A stretch of DNA of 32,530 nucleotides from Spirochaetaceae bacterium (GTDB taxonomy: Bacteria > Spirochaetota > Spirochaetia > B11-G9): contig WGCU01000096.1 of the NCBI GenBank assembly GCA_015493635.1, forward strand, positions 1 to 32,530. Direction: 5' to 3'. Made by a program: the position numbers and the translations under genes. This document shows, piece after piece, positions 1 through 8,170 of this stretch. The notes under the pieces are model-generated. The model saw nothing but the letters and a program-made list of their open reading frames with translations. It had not been told where the DNA came from and did no database searches. Every line of letters begins with the position of its first letter. Positions within the stretch are counted from its first letter, which is position 1.

Positions 1-492
1 AGGCAGGTGATTATCGGTGATGGGGCTAAATGGATCTGGAATATCGCAGATGAACAGTTTCCCAATGCAATTCAAATTATCGACTTATTCCACGCAAAAG
101 GAACGATCTCGGATGCAGCCAAAGCCATTTTTGGAGCTAATGAGTTTGGAGAACAGTGGGCTAAAACATGTCGGGATGAACTGGAGGCAGGGGAAATAGA
201 TAATATAATAGGAAAGCTCGAATCATTTACTGAGACATCCAATGAAGCCAAAAGATGTCGGGATTATCTAATCAATAACACGGAACGTTTGAATTATCCT
301 TACTTCAGGAAGATAGGACTATCCACATCCAGCGGTATTGTTGAATCCGGATGTCGGCATGTTATTGGTGAAAGGGTTAAACGATCGGGGATGCATTGGA
401 CGGTCCGGGGAGCCAACAGCATTATTGCCCTTCGATGTTCAAGACTCAGCGGAAGATATGAAAACTTTATGGATGAACGAAAAGCCGGTTAA
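1..492 (+). CDS. ISKra4-like IS transposase, C-terminal part (5' end outside window)
   Basis: The reading frame is open from base 1, so this is the 3' part of a longer gene. The visible protein (about 163 residues) has the pattern of ISKra4-family transposases: a GDGAKWIWN segment at the left edge, carrying what is probably the second catalytic Asp of a DDE-type enzyme, then a helical region, then GIVESGC, carrying the likely catalytic Glu, and the ending VKRSGMHWTVRGANSIIALR. The C-terminus looks intact, with the usual R-C-x-R-L-x-G-R-Y-E ending. Family assignment is by recalled motifs, not by a search. Whether the whole element is functional cannot be judged because its left side is missing. 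Confidence 0.85.
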   Translation, partial: RQVIIGDGAKWIWNIADEQFPNAIQIIDLFHAKGTISDAAKAIFGANEFGEQWAKTCRDELEAGEIDNIIGKLESFTETSNEAKRCRDYLINNTERLNYPYFRKIGLSTSSGIVESGCRHVIGERVKRSGMHWTVRGANSIIALRCSRLSGRYENFMDERKAG

Positions 493-524
493 CGATGGTG
501 AAAAACAAAATTGTCGTACACCCC
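1..524 (+). mobile_element. Right end of an ISKra4-like insertion sequence, boundary approximate
   Basis: The element carries the transposase fragment. After its stop codon there are about 30 noncoding bases (493-524) ending in TTGTCGTACACCCC, which could be the right terminal repeat. The left copy lies outside the window, so neither the repeat nor a target duplication can be confirmed and the right edge is a guess. Confidence 0.4.
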
Positions 525-542
525 TTCAAGGATGGCTAAGTG

Positions 543-551
543 TGGTATACT
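543..551 (+). promoter_or_regulatory. Extended -10 promoter (TGG-TATACT) for the MBL hydrolase
   Basis: TATACT at 546-551 is preceded by TGG at 543-545, which makes an extended -10 element. No good -35 is visible. The ATG at 558 begins seven bases after the hexamer, where transcription would start, so the mRNA would be leaderless. This fits the absence of a Shine-Dalgarno sequence. Confidence 0.5.
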
Positions 552-557
552 TGCTCC

Positions 558-1400
558 ATGAAGCTTACGGTGCTTATGGACAATAATACATTGATTGACC
601 GGTATTTTTACGGTGAACCGGCTGTTTCGTATCTCATCGAAACTGAAGGGGAAAAAGTTCTCTTTGATACCGGTTATTCCGGTGCTTTTATCATGAATGC
701 GCGGAAGCTTGACATGGATCTTCTTGATATTGATTATCTTGTCCTGTCTCACGGGCATATCGATCATACCGGGGGTCTTGAACCTCTTCTTAAACTCTTT
801 ATGGAAAAATCCTTGCGTGCTTCAGCAGATAAACCTGAACTTATAGCACATCCTTCGGTGTTTTCCCGGAAGTTTTTCCATAAAGGACCGGAGATCGGTT
901 CTCTTGTACAGAAAGACAGCCTTTTACCTTTTTTTACCATGAAGCTGAGCAAAAAACCGGTTGTACTATCGAAAAATCTGCTGTTTCTCGGTGAAATCGA
1001 CCGGAAAAATTCTTTTGAATCCCGGGTACCTGTGGGAAAAACAATGAGAGAGGGAACTGCAGTAGATGATTTTGTTCCGGACGACTCAGCTCTTGTGTAT
1101 ACTTCAGGAGAAGGACTTGTCATTATTACCGGATGCTCCCATTCGGGGATATGCAATATCATTGCCGCTGCGCAAAAAGCAACAGGAATCAAACGGATTG
1201 CTGATATCATTGGCGGGTTCCATCTTCTTGACCCTCCGGAAGAGCAGCTGGAAGAAACGGCAGCATATCTGGATAAGGCAGGCCCCAAAACACTACATGC
1301 GTGTCACTGTACGGACCTGCAGTCAAAGATCCGTCTTTCGGCTGTTTCTGATCTTAAAGAAGTCGGTTCCGGGCTTGTACTGGAGTATTCTGACAGATGA
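558..1400 (+). CDS. MBL-fold metallohydrolase, COG1237-like
   Basis: A 280-residue metallo-beta-lactamase-fold protein. The metal-binding motif H65-G-H67-x-D69-H70 (SHGHIDHTGG) follows an FDTG strand, and further likely ligands lie in GCSHSG, GGFHL and HACHCTD. The order and length match the family often annotated as dihydropterin-6-methyl-aminobenzene-phosphate synthase; that name comes from archaeal work and the true substrate here is unknown. I chose the ATG at 558, where similarity begins (MKLTVLMDN); an upstream GTG at 540 would add six unconserved residues. There is no Shine-Dalgarno sequence, but an extended -10 box lies just upstream. The MutY-like gene follows 64 bases later on the same strand and may be cotranscribed. 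Confidence 0.88.
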   Translation: MKLTVLMDNNTLIDRYFYGEPAVSYLIETEGEKVLFDTGYSGAFIMNARKLDMDLLDIDYLVLSHGHIDHTGGLEPLLKLFMEKSLRASADKPELIAHPSVFSRKFFHKGPEIGSLVQKDSLLPFFTMKLSKKPVVLSKNLLFLGEIDRKNSFESRVPVGKTMREGTAVDDFVPDDSALVYTSGEGLVIITGCSHSGICNIIAAAQKATGIKRIADIIGGFHLLDPPEEQLEETAAYLDKAGPKTLHACHCTDLQSKIRLSAVSDLKEVGSGLVLEYSDR

Positions 1401-1464
1401 AGATACGAGACTGGATGCTTATTATTGGCGGGAGACTTTTTAGAAAGCGGGAGCCTGCACGGAG

Positions 1465-2286
1465 ATGAAAGCTTTCCGGAAACTTGTCTATGAATACTAC
1501 CGGACCTCCGGCAGACACGATCTTCCCTGGCGGCTGACAACAGATCCCTATGCTATTCTTGTTTCGGAAATTATGCTCCAGCAGACCCAGGTTGGACGGA
1601 TTATTCCGAAGTATACAGCATTTATAGCCAGGTATCCGTCGGTAAAAGCCCTGGCGGAAAGCTCAACGAAGGAGCTTCTGGCTCTATGGAGTGGTATTGG
1701 ATACAACCGCCGGGCACTCTGGATAAAGGAAGCCGCGCAGGAACTGCTGGAAAATTTCAGCAGCACCGTTCCCGACAACCCGGAACTGCTTATGAAACTG
1801 AAAGGAATCGGATACGCAACCGCCTGCGCCATTGTCGCGTACAGCTATAATATTCCCGTTGTCTTTATCGAAACAAATATCCGGACTGTCTTTATTCATC
1901 ATTTTTTTCCTGAAAAGGAGAATGTTCATGACCGGGAACTTATACCCCTTGTTGAAGGCGCTCTTGATACAATGAATCCCCGGACATGGTACTGCGCGCT
2001 GATGGATTATGGGGTATATCTGAAAAAAACCTATCCGAACGCTTCAAGAAGGAGCAGGCACTATACCAGGCAAAGTCCTTTTAAGGGATCAGACCGCCAA
2101 ATACGGGGGTGGCTTTTAAAAAGACTTTCAGCAGGAGGGATTCCTGTCAAAGAATGTATTGCCGAATGTACGGAGAGTCTTGCAGTCAGTGACTCTACAG
2201 GGAGAAGGATCAGAAAGATTATGGAAGAACTGGAGAAGGAAGGGTTTATCCGCCTGGAGAACGGAATTATTGATATTGATGGATGA
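1465..2286 (+). CDS. MutY-like HhH-GPD DNA glycosylase lacking the Fe-S cluster
   Basis: A 273-residue helix-hairpin-helix DNA glycosylase resembling A/G-specific adenine glycosylase. LPWR at 20-23 and SEIMLQQTQV at 34-43 are MutY hallmarks; E35 matches the catalytic Glu. The hairpin LKGIGYATACAI (112-123) leads to FIETN, where E136 sits at the position of the catalytic Asp (DGN in canonical MutY). The four-cysteine iron-sulfur motif is absent: the region after YGVYLKKTYPNA has no Cys and continues as HYTRQSPFKGSDRQIRG. The NUDIX-like domain that recognises 8-oxoG is also missing, replaced by about 70 residues resembling a small winged helix. It may repair A:8-oxoG mismatches or have another specificity. 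A GGGAG 11 bases upstream is a weak ribosome site. Confidence 0.85.
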   Translation: MKAFRKLVYEYYRTSGRHDLPWRLTTDPYAILVSEIMLQQTQVGRIIPKYTAFIARYPSVKALAESSTKELLALWSGIGYNRRALWIKEAAQELLENFSSTVPDNPELLMKLKGIGYATACAIVAYSYNIPVVFIETNIRTVFIHHFFPEKENVHDRELIPLVEGALDTMNPRTWYCALMDYGVYLKKTYPNASRRSRHYTRQSPFKGSDRQIRGWLLKRLSAGGIPVKECIAECTESLAVSDSTGRRIRKIMEELEKEGFIRLENGIIDIDG

Positions 2287-2288
2287 GG

Positions 2289-2330
2289 AAAAAAACTTCC
2301 GGGGGCAGGAATGTGCCCTTCCCCCGGAGA
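2289..2330 (-). terminator. Rho-independent terminator of the BMP-type ABC operon
   Basis: CCGGGGG at 2299-2305 pairs with CCCCCGG at 2321-2327, extended by one A:T pair. On the minus strand the hairpin is followed by seven T (2289-2295). It lies six bases beyond the stop of the last permease gene. There is no T-run on the plus side, so it serves the minus-strand operon and not the convergent MutY-like gene. Confidence 0.85.
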
Positions 2331-2336
2331 TAGTGA

Positions 2337-3263
2337 TCAGCCCCTGAATTCCCGGTCGTAGGGTTTACCAAGAGCAAGGGGCCCGAGACTCTGGCTTTTC
2401 CAGGTTAGAGCAAGAACTACAATAACAAGGACGTACGGTATTATGACAGCAATTTCATAGGGAAAGTTGATGCCGTATACCTGAATGAGACGCTGAAAGG
2501 AATGCGCCATACTGAACAGGAGTGCGCCTCCCATTATCCCTGATGGTTTCCAGCGTCCAAAATAGACGAGAGCAACGGCGATAAAACCGCGGCCCGCTGT
2601 AATGTTATCAGCAAACAGATGCGCCTGGCAGATGCTGAGGTATGCCCCGGCGAGTCCGGCCATTATCCCGCCGATAACGAGACTCTGATAGCGTATTTTT
2701 ACTACGTTGATACCCACCGTATCAGCAGCCGCGGGGGTTGTTCCTACCGCCCGGACTTTTAAGCCCCATGATGTTTTGAACAGCAGCCAGCTGGCCACGG
2801 GCACCAGAATGTATGCCACGTACACGAGAGGGTTCTGATTAAAAAGAATGGGTCCTATTACCGGCAGTTTGCTCAAGACGGGGATATTGATGCCATCGAT
2901 ACCTTTTATGGTGGTAACACCGCCTACATAAACACGGAAGAGTGTTCCAGAAAGACCCCACCCAAACATGAAGAGTCCGATTCCCGTAATACCCTGTTCG
3001 GCTTTGAAGGTTATACTGACAAGACCCATAAGCAGTCCCATCAATGCTCCGACAGCCATGGCAGCAATAATCCCCAGGATTGGACTGCCGATAGTATATA
3101 CGGTAAAGAAGCCGATAAAAGCGCTGAGCATCATGATCCCTTCTACTCCGAGATTAAAAACACCGCTCCGCTGAGTAAACATCTCACCAAGCCCGGCAAG
3201 GAGTAATGAGACACTTAAGGGGATTCCCCCTATTATTATACCTACTAAAAACTGTACAATCAT
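2337..3263 (-). CDS. ABC transporter permease 2, BMP/nucleoside type (NupQ-like)
   Basis: A 308-residue integral membrane protein of the BPD_transp_2 permease family, with about nine hydrophobic segments. Typical motifs are GEMFTQRSGVFNLGVEGIM near residues 26-44 and GLKVRAVGTTPAAADTVGI near 167-185, the cytoplasmic loop expected to contact the ATPase. It pairs with the permease encoded just upstream on the same strand, overlapping it by four bases (ATGA), which suggests translational coupling. Together with the ATPase and the BMP protein it forms an importer of the NupABC/PnrA class, for which purine or pyrimidine nucleosides are the usual substrates; the substrate here is inferred from family. 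It is the last gene before a strong terminator. Confidence 0.93.
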   Translation of the reverse strand: MIVQFLVGIIIGGIPLSVSLLLAGLGEMFTQRSGVFNLGVEGIMMLSAFIGFFTVYTIGSPILGIIAAMAVGALMGLLMGLVSITFKAEQGITGIGLFMFGWGLSGTLFRVYVGGVTTIKGIDGINIPVLSKLPVIGPILFNQNPLVYVAYILVPVASWLLFKTSWGLKVRAVGTTPAAADTVGINVVKIRYQSLVIGGIMAGLAGAYLSICQAHLFADNITAGRGFIAVALVYFGRWKPSGIMGGALLFSMAHSFQRLIQVYGINFPYEIAVIIPYVLVIVVLALTWKSQSLGPLALGKPYDREFRG

Positions 3264-4393
3264 CTTCTTTCTCCTTTATTCCGGTTTTTTAACCGGGCGT
3301 TAAAACCAAGTATCCACAACATTTTTTCCTTATACTTCGGATTCACGAGAAAGATCTGAGCTGATACAATGGCCAGAATGATCAAACCCTGAATGGAAAG
3401 GATGATTGATGCCGGGACATTTACCGCCCGCTGCATCATGTCAGAGCCTACAATGAGCAGGCCGAAAACAATGGAGGATGGGATAATACCTAGGGGGTGA
3501 AGACCTCCAAAGAGTGCCACAACAATACCGGAAAAACCGTATCCCGCGGAAATTGACTCAAGAGCCCTGTGATGCACTCCTGTTATTTCTACCGCTCCCG
3601 CCATTCCGGCAAACCCGCCGGAAAGGAGCATGGCCAGAAGGAGATACCATTGTACATTCATCCCTGCTGTCCGTGCTGCTTTCGGTTCAATACCTACCGC
3701 CCTCATCCTGTATCCTATGGTTGTTTTCCATAGTAGAATATACACTGCCACAGCAAGGACAATGGCAATAATAATTCCGGAATGCAGTCTCGTACCGGGT
3801 ATCAGTTTTGCAAGCCAGGCACTTTTAGAGAAAACAGCAGTCTGCGGTACCCCCGTTCCATAGGAAACCTCCTTTGGATCAATGAGCGGACCGCGGAGAA
3901 GAAACATGTAAACCTGCATTGCTATGTAGTTCAGCATAACCGTACTGAGAATTTCATTAACATTTAAATACGATCTCATCCATCCGGCTATACCTCCCCA
4001 GAGAGCTCCCCCAAGAAAAGAGGCCATGAAAATCATGGGAAGCAGTATTATCTTGGGCAGTCCGGGAAACGCCAGTGCAACCGCCGCTCCGGCAATGGCT
4101 CCAATTAGTATCTGCCCCTCGCCGCCGATATTAAGAATACCCGACCGGAAGGCAATAGCGATTCCCAGTCCGACGAGCATGAGGGGAGCGGCTCTTACCA
4201 GTATTTCGGTTATTCCGAAAAGGCTGGTAAAAGGACGGGTAAACATTACAGAGTACGCCTTAAAGGGGTTCCCTTTTGCAATGATAAAAAGAAGCGCCCC
4301 GATAAATAAAGCTACTAAAAGAGCTGCAACAACGATAAACAAATTAAGCAGTCTCTCCTGTTTCTGTTTTTTCTTTTCCTCATTATTCTTCAT
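3260..4393 (-). CDS. ABC transporter permease 1, BMP/nucleoside type (NupP-like)
   Basis: A 377-residue membrane protein of the BPD_transp_2 family and the larger of the two permeases, as in other BMP-type systems. A charged cytoplasmic N-terminus (several Lys/Glu-rich residues) precedes the first membrane segment near residue 15. The core shows ILNIGGEGQILIGAIAG and GYRMRAVGIEPKAARTAGM, corresponding to motifs in the partner permease. The start ATG at 4393 has a GGAG seven bases upstream on the minus strand. The gene overlaps the upstream ATPase by 11 bases and the downstream permease by four, a tightly packed operon. Likely function is forming half of the membrane channel for nucleoside uptake. 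Confidence 0.93.
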   Translation of the reverse strand: MKNNEEKKKQKQERLLNLFIVVAALLVALFIGALLFIIAKGNPFKAYSVMFTRPFTSLFGITEILVRAAPLMLVGLGIAIAFRSGILNIGGEGQILIGAIAGAAVALAFPGLPKIILLPMIFMASFLGGALWGGIAGWMRSYLNVNEILSTVMLNYIAMQVYMFLLRGPLIDPKEVSYGTGVPQTAVFSKSAWLAKLIPGTRLHSGIIIAIVLAVAVYILLWKTTIGYRMRAVGIEPKAARTAGMNVQWYLLLAMLLSGGFAGMAGAVEITGVHHRALESISAGYGFSGIVVALFGGLHPLGIIPSSIVFGLLIVGSDMMQRAVNVPASIILSIQGLIILAIVSAQIFLVNPKYKEKMLWILGFNARLKNRNKGERR

Positions 4394-5906
4394 CTGTAAC
4401 TCCTGCCATTAAAAGTCCCAATTTTCTGTTATCCGCTTCGCTGCCGGAGAGGACTTTTAATATTTTCCCTTCGTAGATAACAGCAATTCTGTCACAGAGA
4501 TCAAGGATTTCCTCGAGTTCTTCTGAAATAAGAAGAACTGCCATGCCGGCTCCCCGTGCTTCTATAAGACGCTGGTGAACATATTCCGCCGCCCCTATAT
4601 CAAGACCCCGAATAGGATAAGCAGCTATAAGCACTTTTGGTTTACGGGTTATTTCACGGGCCAGAATAACCTTTTGAATGTTTCCTCCGGAAAGGGACGC
4701 GCATGACGTGTACATATCCGGACATTTTATATTGAACGTTTCAATAAGATCTTCCGCAAATGAATCGATGACCTTCTTTTTCAAAAAAATGGAAGAAGAC
4801 ATCTGACTGGTAGTATAATCTTTGAGTATCAGGTTTTCTCTGACGGAAAAAGCGGGAAGTGTCCCTTCGTGAAGCCTGTCTTCAGGAATGTAGCCCAGTC
4901 CCTGATCGATAATTTTCTGGGCGGAGTGGTTTGTGATATTCCAGTTATCGAGAAGTATATCACCCTTTTCAACCTTTCTCACACCGTTAATAACGTCTGC
5001 AAGCTCCTTCTGTCCGTTACCTGAGACGCCTGCTATACCGAGTATTTCCCCCGCCTTAAGCTGAAGATCCAGTCCCTGAAGTCCCCATGCTCCCTGATCG
5101 TTGTGAGCCCAGACCTTTTTTATATCCAGCATTACATCACCGAATTTTGACTTCTCAGGGCTTTTGGGCAGATTGATCTGCCTTCCGGCCATCTGTTCTG
5201 CAAGCTCGGTAACACTGTACGAGCCTGTTGGCCCTTCATGTACCAGTTTCCCGTTTCTTAATACTGCAATTTTACTGCTGACTGTTTTCACTTCATTCAA
5301 CTTGTGACTGATAAAAATGATGGAATTATTATCTTTAGCCATCTCCTTGAGAAGATCAATAAGTTCATCAGTCTGCTGGGGGGTCAACGCGGCGGTTGGT
5401 TCGTCAAGAATAAGTAAATTTGCTCCCAGAGTCAGGGTTTTAACAAGCTCAACCCTCTGTTGTTCACCGACAGACAGCTGCCAGATATAAGCATCGGGAT
5501 TTACTGCCATATCGTACCTGACGGATATATCCATCATTTTTTTACGGACAAGGCCGAGATCCAGTTTAAACCGGGTATTCTGAAAATATCCCAGTGCTAT
5601 GTTTTCCAGAACGGTGAGGTTTGGGACGAGCATGAAATGCTGATGGACCATACCGATTTTATGCAGGAGAGCATCCTTAGGTGATTTGACATGGATGACT
5701 TCATTATCAATAAGGACCGTTCCTTCATCCTGGTGGTACAGGCCGTAAAGGATGTTCATCAGTGTAGTTTTCCCGGCACCGTTTTCTCCCAGCAGTGCAA
5801 GGATTTCCCCGTTTTTCAGTGTTATTGACACATCATCAAGAGCAAGAACCCCCGGAAAACGCTTGGAAATATGTTTCATTTCAAGCTGTTGTATTCTTTC
5901 TGCCAT
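4383..5906 (-). CDS. ABC transporter ATP-binding protein with two ATPase domains (NupO-like)
   Basis: A 507-residue protein with two ABC domains in tandem, the form used by BMP-type and CUT2 importers. The first domain has a full Walker A (GENGAGKT, 40-47), the signature LSVGEQQRVE and Walker B LLILDEP. The second, from about residue 260, has GVSGNGQ in place of Walker A, a good signature (LSGGNIQK) and a Walker B without the DEP acid (LIAAYPIRG), so it is probably not catalytic, as is normal for this class. It powers uptake together with the two permeases downstream. A GAGGG ribosome site lies upstream of the ATG. An 11-bp hairpin separates it from the binding-protein gene. Confidence 0.94.
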   Translation of the reverse strand: MAERIQQLEMKHISKRFPGVLALDDVSITLKNGEILALLGENGAGKTTLMNILYGLYHQDEGTVLIDNEVIHVKSPKDALLHKIGMVHQHFMLVPNLTVLENIALGYFQNTRFKLDLGLVRKKMMDISVRYDMAVNPDAYIWQLSVGEQQRVELVKTLTLGANLLILDEPTAALTPQQTDELIDLLKEMAKDNNSIIFISHKLNEVKTVSSKIAVLRNGKLVHEGPTGSYSVTELAEQMAGRQINLPKSPEKSKFGDVMLDIKKVWAHNDQGAWGLQGLDLQLKAGEILGIAGVSGNGQKELADVINGVRKVEKGDILLDNWNITNHSAQKIIDQGLGYIPEDRLHEGTLPAFSVRENLILKDYTTSQMSSSIFLKKKVIDSFAEDLIETFNIKCPDMYTSCASLSGGNIQKVILAREITRKPKVLIAAYPIRGLDIGAAEYVHQRLIEARGAGMAVLLISEELEEILDLCDRIAVIYEGKILKVLSGSEADNRKLGLLMAGVTDEE

Positions 5907-5920
5907 AGTTCCCTCTTTAG

Positions 5921-5953
5921 AAAAAGCCTGGAATCAACAAGAATTCCAGGCTT
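5921..5953 (-). terminator. Intercistronic hairpin and T-run, probable partial terminator
   Basis: AAGCCTGGAAT (5924-5934) and ATTCCAGGCTT (5943-5953) form a perfect 11-bp stem with an eight-base loop. On the minus strand the stem runs into five T (5921-5925). It sits between the binding-protein gene and the ATPase gene, where a leaky terminator or an mRNA-stabilising hairpin would give more binding protein than membrane components. Confidence 0.75.
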
Positions 5954-5983
5954 GAAAAGTTTTATGATACACACATGTTATCG

Positions 5984-6985
5984 TTACTCAACACTGATTT
6001 TAAGTGTTCCATCGTTGATTTTCTTTTCTGCGGCATCAATCTTTGCCTTCATATCAGGAGTAATTTCGGAAGCAAGCTGAGGATTGTACACTATCTCTTC
6101 CATTCCGTTTTTAAGCGTTAAAGGTATATGTTTCCCGCCTAAAACACCTTTACTCCTGCTGTCAATCATTTCTTCAATTACCTTTGAGAAATTGTAAGCC
6201 TGGGCAGCGAGTACTGTTTTTGGAGCCAGTGATGACTGATCCATATCCGATGAAAGCCAGAAAACATTTCCTGCTCCCTCTGCAACACGGATTGCACCGA
6301 CTGACTGCTGTGCGGTACCGGTTAATATATCAGCACCTGCCGCAATCTGGCTTTTTGCAATCTCCCCAGCGGCAACGAGATCACCAAAGCTTCCCGTATA
6401 CGCAATCCGTACTTTTGCTTTCGGATTTACAGCTTTTACACCAAGTTCAAACCCCTTGTTGTATTTTATGGCATCCCCTGATTCAACAGGGCCGACAATA
6501 CCAATAATGTTGGTTTTTGTTTTCAGGCCGGCGATCATGCCAAGCAGATACGCACCCTGCTGGGCAAAGGGGTCATAAGCGAAGATATTGGGCTGGTCTG
6601 CTGCGTAACCGGTTCCGTATGCGAAGGTGGTTTTTGGAAAGTCCGGAGCTATGTCATTAAGAAGGCTCTGATACTGCGCCCCGTGGGCAATAACGATATT
6701 GTATCCTTCGCTGGCGTACTGTCTGATTGCTGAACCTGCATCAACGGCATTCCACAGCCGTTCGCTGACATCCAGCTTCAGTTTGTCTTTACCCATTTTT
6801 TTCTGGACAGCAAGAATCCCATTGTACATGGCTTCACTCCATGCCATATCGTCTATAGTACTCGGAATGACAAGTGCTATTTTAATAACACCGCTTTCCG
6901 CTTTTTCTTTACTTCCGTTGGCGAATACTGTGGTACTGACGGAAATTAATAAAACCATCAGCACAAGGGAAAAAAATCTTTTCAT
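5984..6985 (-). CDS. BMP family periplasmic substrate-binding protein (probable nucleoside)
   Basis: A 333-residue BMP-family protein (TmpC/PnrA/Med class). An N-terminal Sec signal peptide (MKRFFSLVLMVLL onward) ends near VFANGSKEK, residues 20-28, with no lipobox Cys. It would therefore be a soluble periplasmic protein rather than a lipoprotein, unlike many family members. Conserved features include DDMAWSEAMYNGI, VIAHGAQYQ, TFAYGTGY and YLLGMIAGLKTKTNIIGIVG. It captures the substrate, most likely a purine nucleoside by family, for the ABC importer encoded downstream. It is the first gene of the operon, has a TAGGAGGACC ribosome site, and has a good sigma-70 promoter about 50 bases upstream. 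Confidence 0.93.
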   Translation of the reverse strand: MKRFFSLVLMVLLISVSTTVFANGSKEKAESGVIKIALVIPSTIDDMAWSEAMYNGILAVQKKMGKDKLKLDVSERLWNAVDAGSAIRQYASEGYNIVIAHGAQYQSLLNDIAPDFPKTTFAYGTGYAADQPNIFAYDPFAQQGAYLLGMIAGLKTKTNIIGIVGPVESGDAIKYNKGFELGVKAVNPKAKVRIAYTGSFGDLVAAGEIAKSQIAAGADILTGTAQQSVGAIRVAEGAGNVFWLSSDMDQSSLAPKTVLAAQAYNFSKVIEEMIDSRSKGVLGGKHIPLTLKNGMEEIVYNPQLASEITPDMKAKIDAAEKKINDGTLKISVE

Positions 6986-7035
6986 AAGGTCCTCCTAAGA
7001 AATTTGTTTCCATACAGAAACTTTACAATAATAGT

Positions 7036-7064
7036 ATTCTATATCAGCTTATGGAATAAGTCAA
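7036..7064 (-). promoter_or_regulatory. Sigma-70 promoter of the BMP-ABC operon
   Basis: On the minus strand TTGACT (7059-7064) and TAGAAT (7036-7041) are separated by exactly 17 bases, with an A/T-rich tract upstream (7065-7088) that may act as an UP element. The predicted 5' UTR is about 44 bases and contains a strong ribosome site. That is too short for a purine riboswitch. Confidence 0.75.
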
Positions 7065-7159
7065 ATTTTTTTTAATTATTTATTTAAAACATCGAATATG
7101 AACCCGTATTATGATGAAATCAGTAGAAAAGTAATAAACGTATACTTACAAGGGTTATT

Positions 7160-8083
7160 CTAAAGGGTAGGATGACGGGCAAAAAAGAGTATAAAGAGGA
7201 TAAGGGATGCAAGGGTATACAGCGTCAGCACTGCATTGATCTCCGCCCTTTCACGCTCCTGTTTCCCGGGGATAAAGAGCGGTATGATAAACGGAGGAGG
7301 CGCTATCAGGAGCGTGTACAGTCCTGCCGAATACGCAAAAGGTAATTTGAGAACTCTTTGAAACAGTGTTCCTATAATAAGGTAAAGAACAAGAATGACG
7401 GGAATACGGATAGCAAGGGTCAATAATCCAAAATTCAATCCTTTCCGGGAAAAATGAAGTCCGGCTCCAATGGTAATAAGAATCAGCGGAGCGGTAAGAT
7501 TCCCGAGCATGGTGATTGTCGTTTTGATGCCGGACAGGAAGGGACTGGTATCAATACTCCTGTTTATTCCGGCAGCATTCCCGAGAAGTCCCAGGAGAAT
7601 GGCAATAATGATGGGAGATGTCATAAAAGACCGGAATGTTTCTTTGAAGGAATTCCTTTTCCCTGATACAGACATTAAAGCGGTAACAAATATAAACCAT
7701 ATAAAGAGTTCATGGCCTAAATCCACCACAGCAATCGGGGCCACCGATGCTTTGCCGTAAGCTGCCCTGAAGACACCGAGCGCAAACATTCCATACTCAA
7801 ACCCGGTAAAGAGGAAAGGCACATATCTGTTGCGTGCATTGATCTTTCCTGCCGCCCGTCCAAACAGGAGAAGCAGTATATTAAGGAAAAACATGCCGGC
7901 AATAATATAGAGAAAAGAGATATCCATATCAGCATTAAGAAAAGAGAGGAAGAGCACGGCAGGGAGGCCGACATCAATTATTAATCTCTTGATGATGTCT
8001 GTTCCTCCTGTGGTAATAACGCGGCCCTTCTTTAAGAGAAATCCGAGAAGTATCAGGAGTATAACAGGGAGTATTGCCATCAT
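7160..8083 (-). CDS. AEC (auxin efflux carrier) family transporter
   Basis: A 307-residue, very hydrophobic protein with about ten membrane segments, matching the AEC family (MleP/YfdV-like) in length. The N-terminus LPVILLILLGFLLKKGRVI and the following LIIDVGLPAVLFLSFL are typical, as is NLTAPLILITIGAGL near residue 205. Bacterial AEC members move carboxylates such as malate or malonate, but nothing here fixes the substrate. It is transcribed alone, divergently from the methyltransferase gene. Two ATG codons lie at 8083 and 8080 without a Shine-Dalgarno sequence, and a TTGACA-based promoter places the transcription start next to the first ATG. Confidence 0.9.
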   Translation of the reverse strand: MMAILPVILLILLGFLLKKGRVITTGGTDIIKRLIIDVGLPAVLFLSFLNADMDISFLYIIAGMFFLNILLLLFGRAAGKINARNRYVPFLFTGFEYGMFALGVFRAAYGKASVAPIAVVDLGHELFIWFIFVTALMSVSGKRNSFKETFRSFMTSPIIIAILLGLLGNAAGINRSIDTSPFLSGIKTTITMLGNLTAPLILITIGAGLHFSRKGLNFGLLTLAIRIPVILVLYLIIGTLFQRVLKLPFAYSAGLYTLLIAPPPFIIPLFIPGKQERERAEINAVLTLYTLASLILFILFFARHPTL

Positions 8084-8090
8084 TGAATCA

Positions 8091-8120
8091 AGAGTACAAA
8101 ACTCTCACTTCCCTTGTCAA
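8091..8120 (-). promoter_or_regulatory. Promoter of the AEC transporter gene
   Basis: A perfect -35 (TTGACA, minus strand, 8115-8120) lies 18 bases from a poor -10 (TACTCT, 8091-8096). The ATG at 8083 begins eight bases after the -10, so the 5' UTR would be zero to one base. Confidence 0.5.
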
Positions 8121-8170
8121 CATTCAAAAAAGCTCTTGCACAAGGGAAACTGAACAGTGTATCACTAGGT

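Noticed and set aside
764-1288. 174-codon open frame on the minus strand inside the MBL hydrolase gene
   Set aside because: Antisense shadow of a gene with all its metal-binding motifs; low-complexity Ser/Arg composition.
2297-2329. Bidirectional terminator shared with the MutY-like gene
   Set aside because: The T-run exists only on the minus strand side; on the plus strand the hairpin is followed by mixed sequence.
6986-7035. Purine riboswitch in front of the BMP operon
   Set aside because: The predicted 5' UTR is only about 44 bases and shows no riboswitch-like folding.
8114-8170. TTG start 57 bases upstream for the methyltransferase
   Set aside because: It overlaps the TTGACA box of the divergent gene and has no ribosome site; the ATG at 8171 leaves all family motifs intact. 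The call is not certain.
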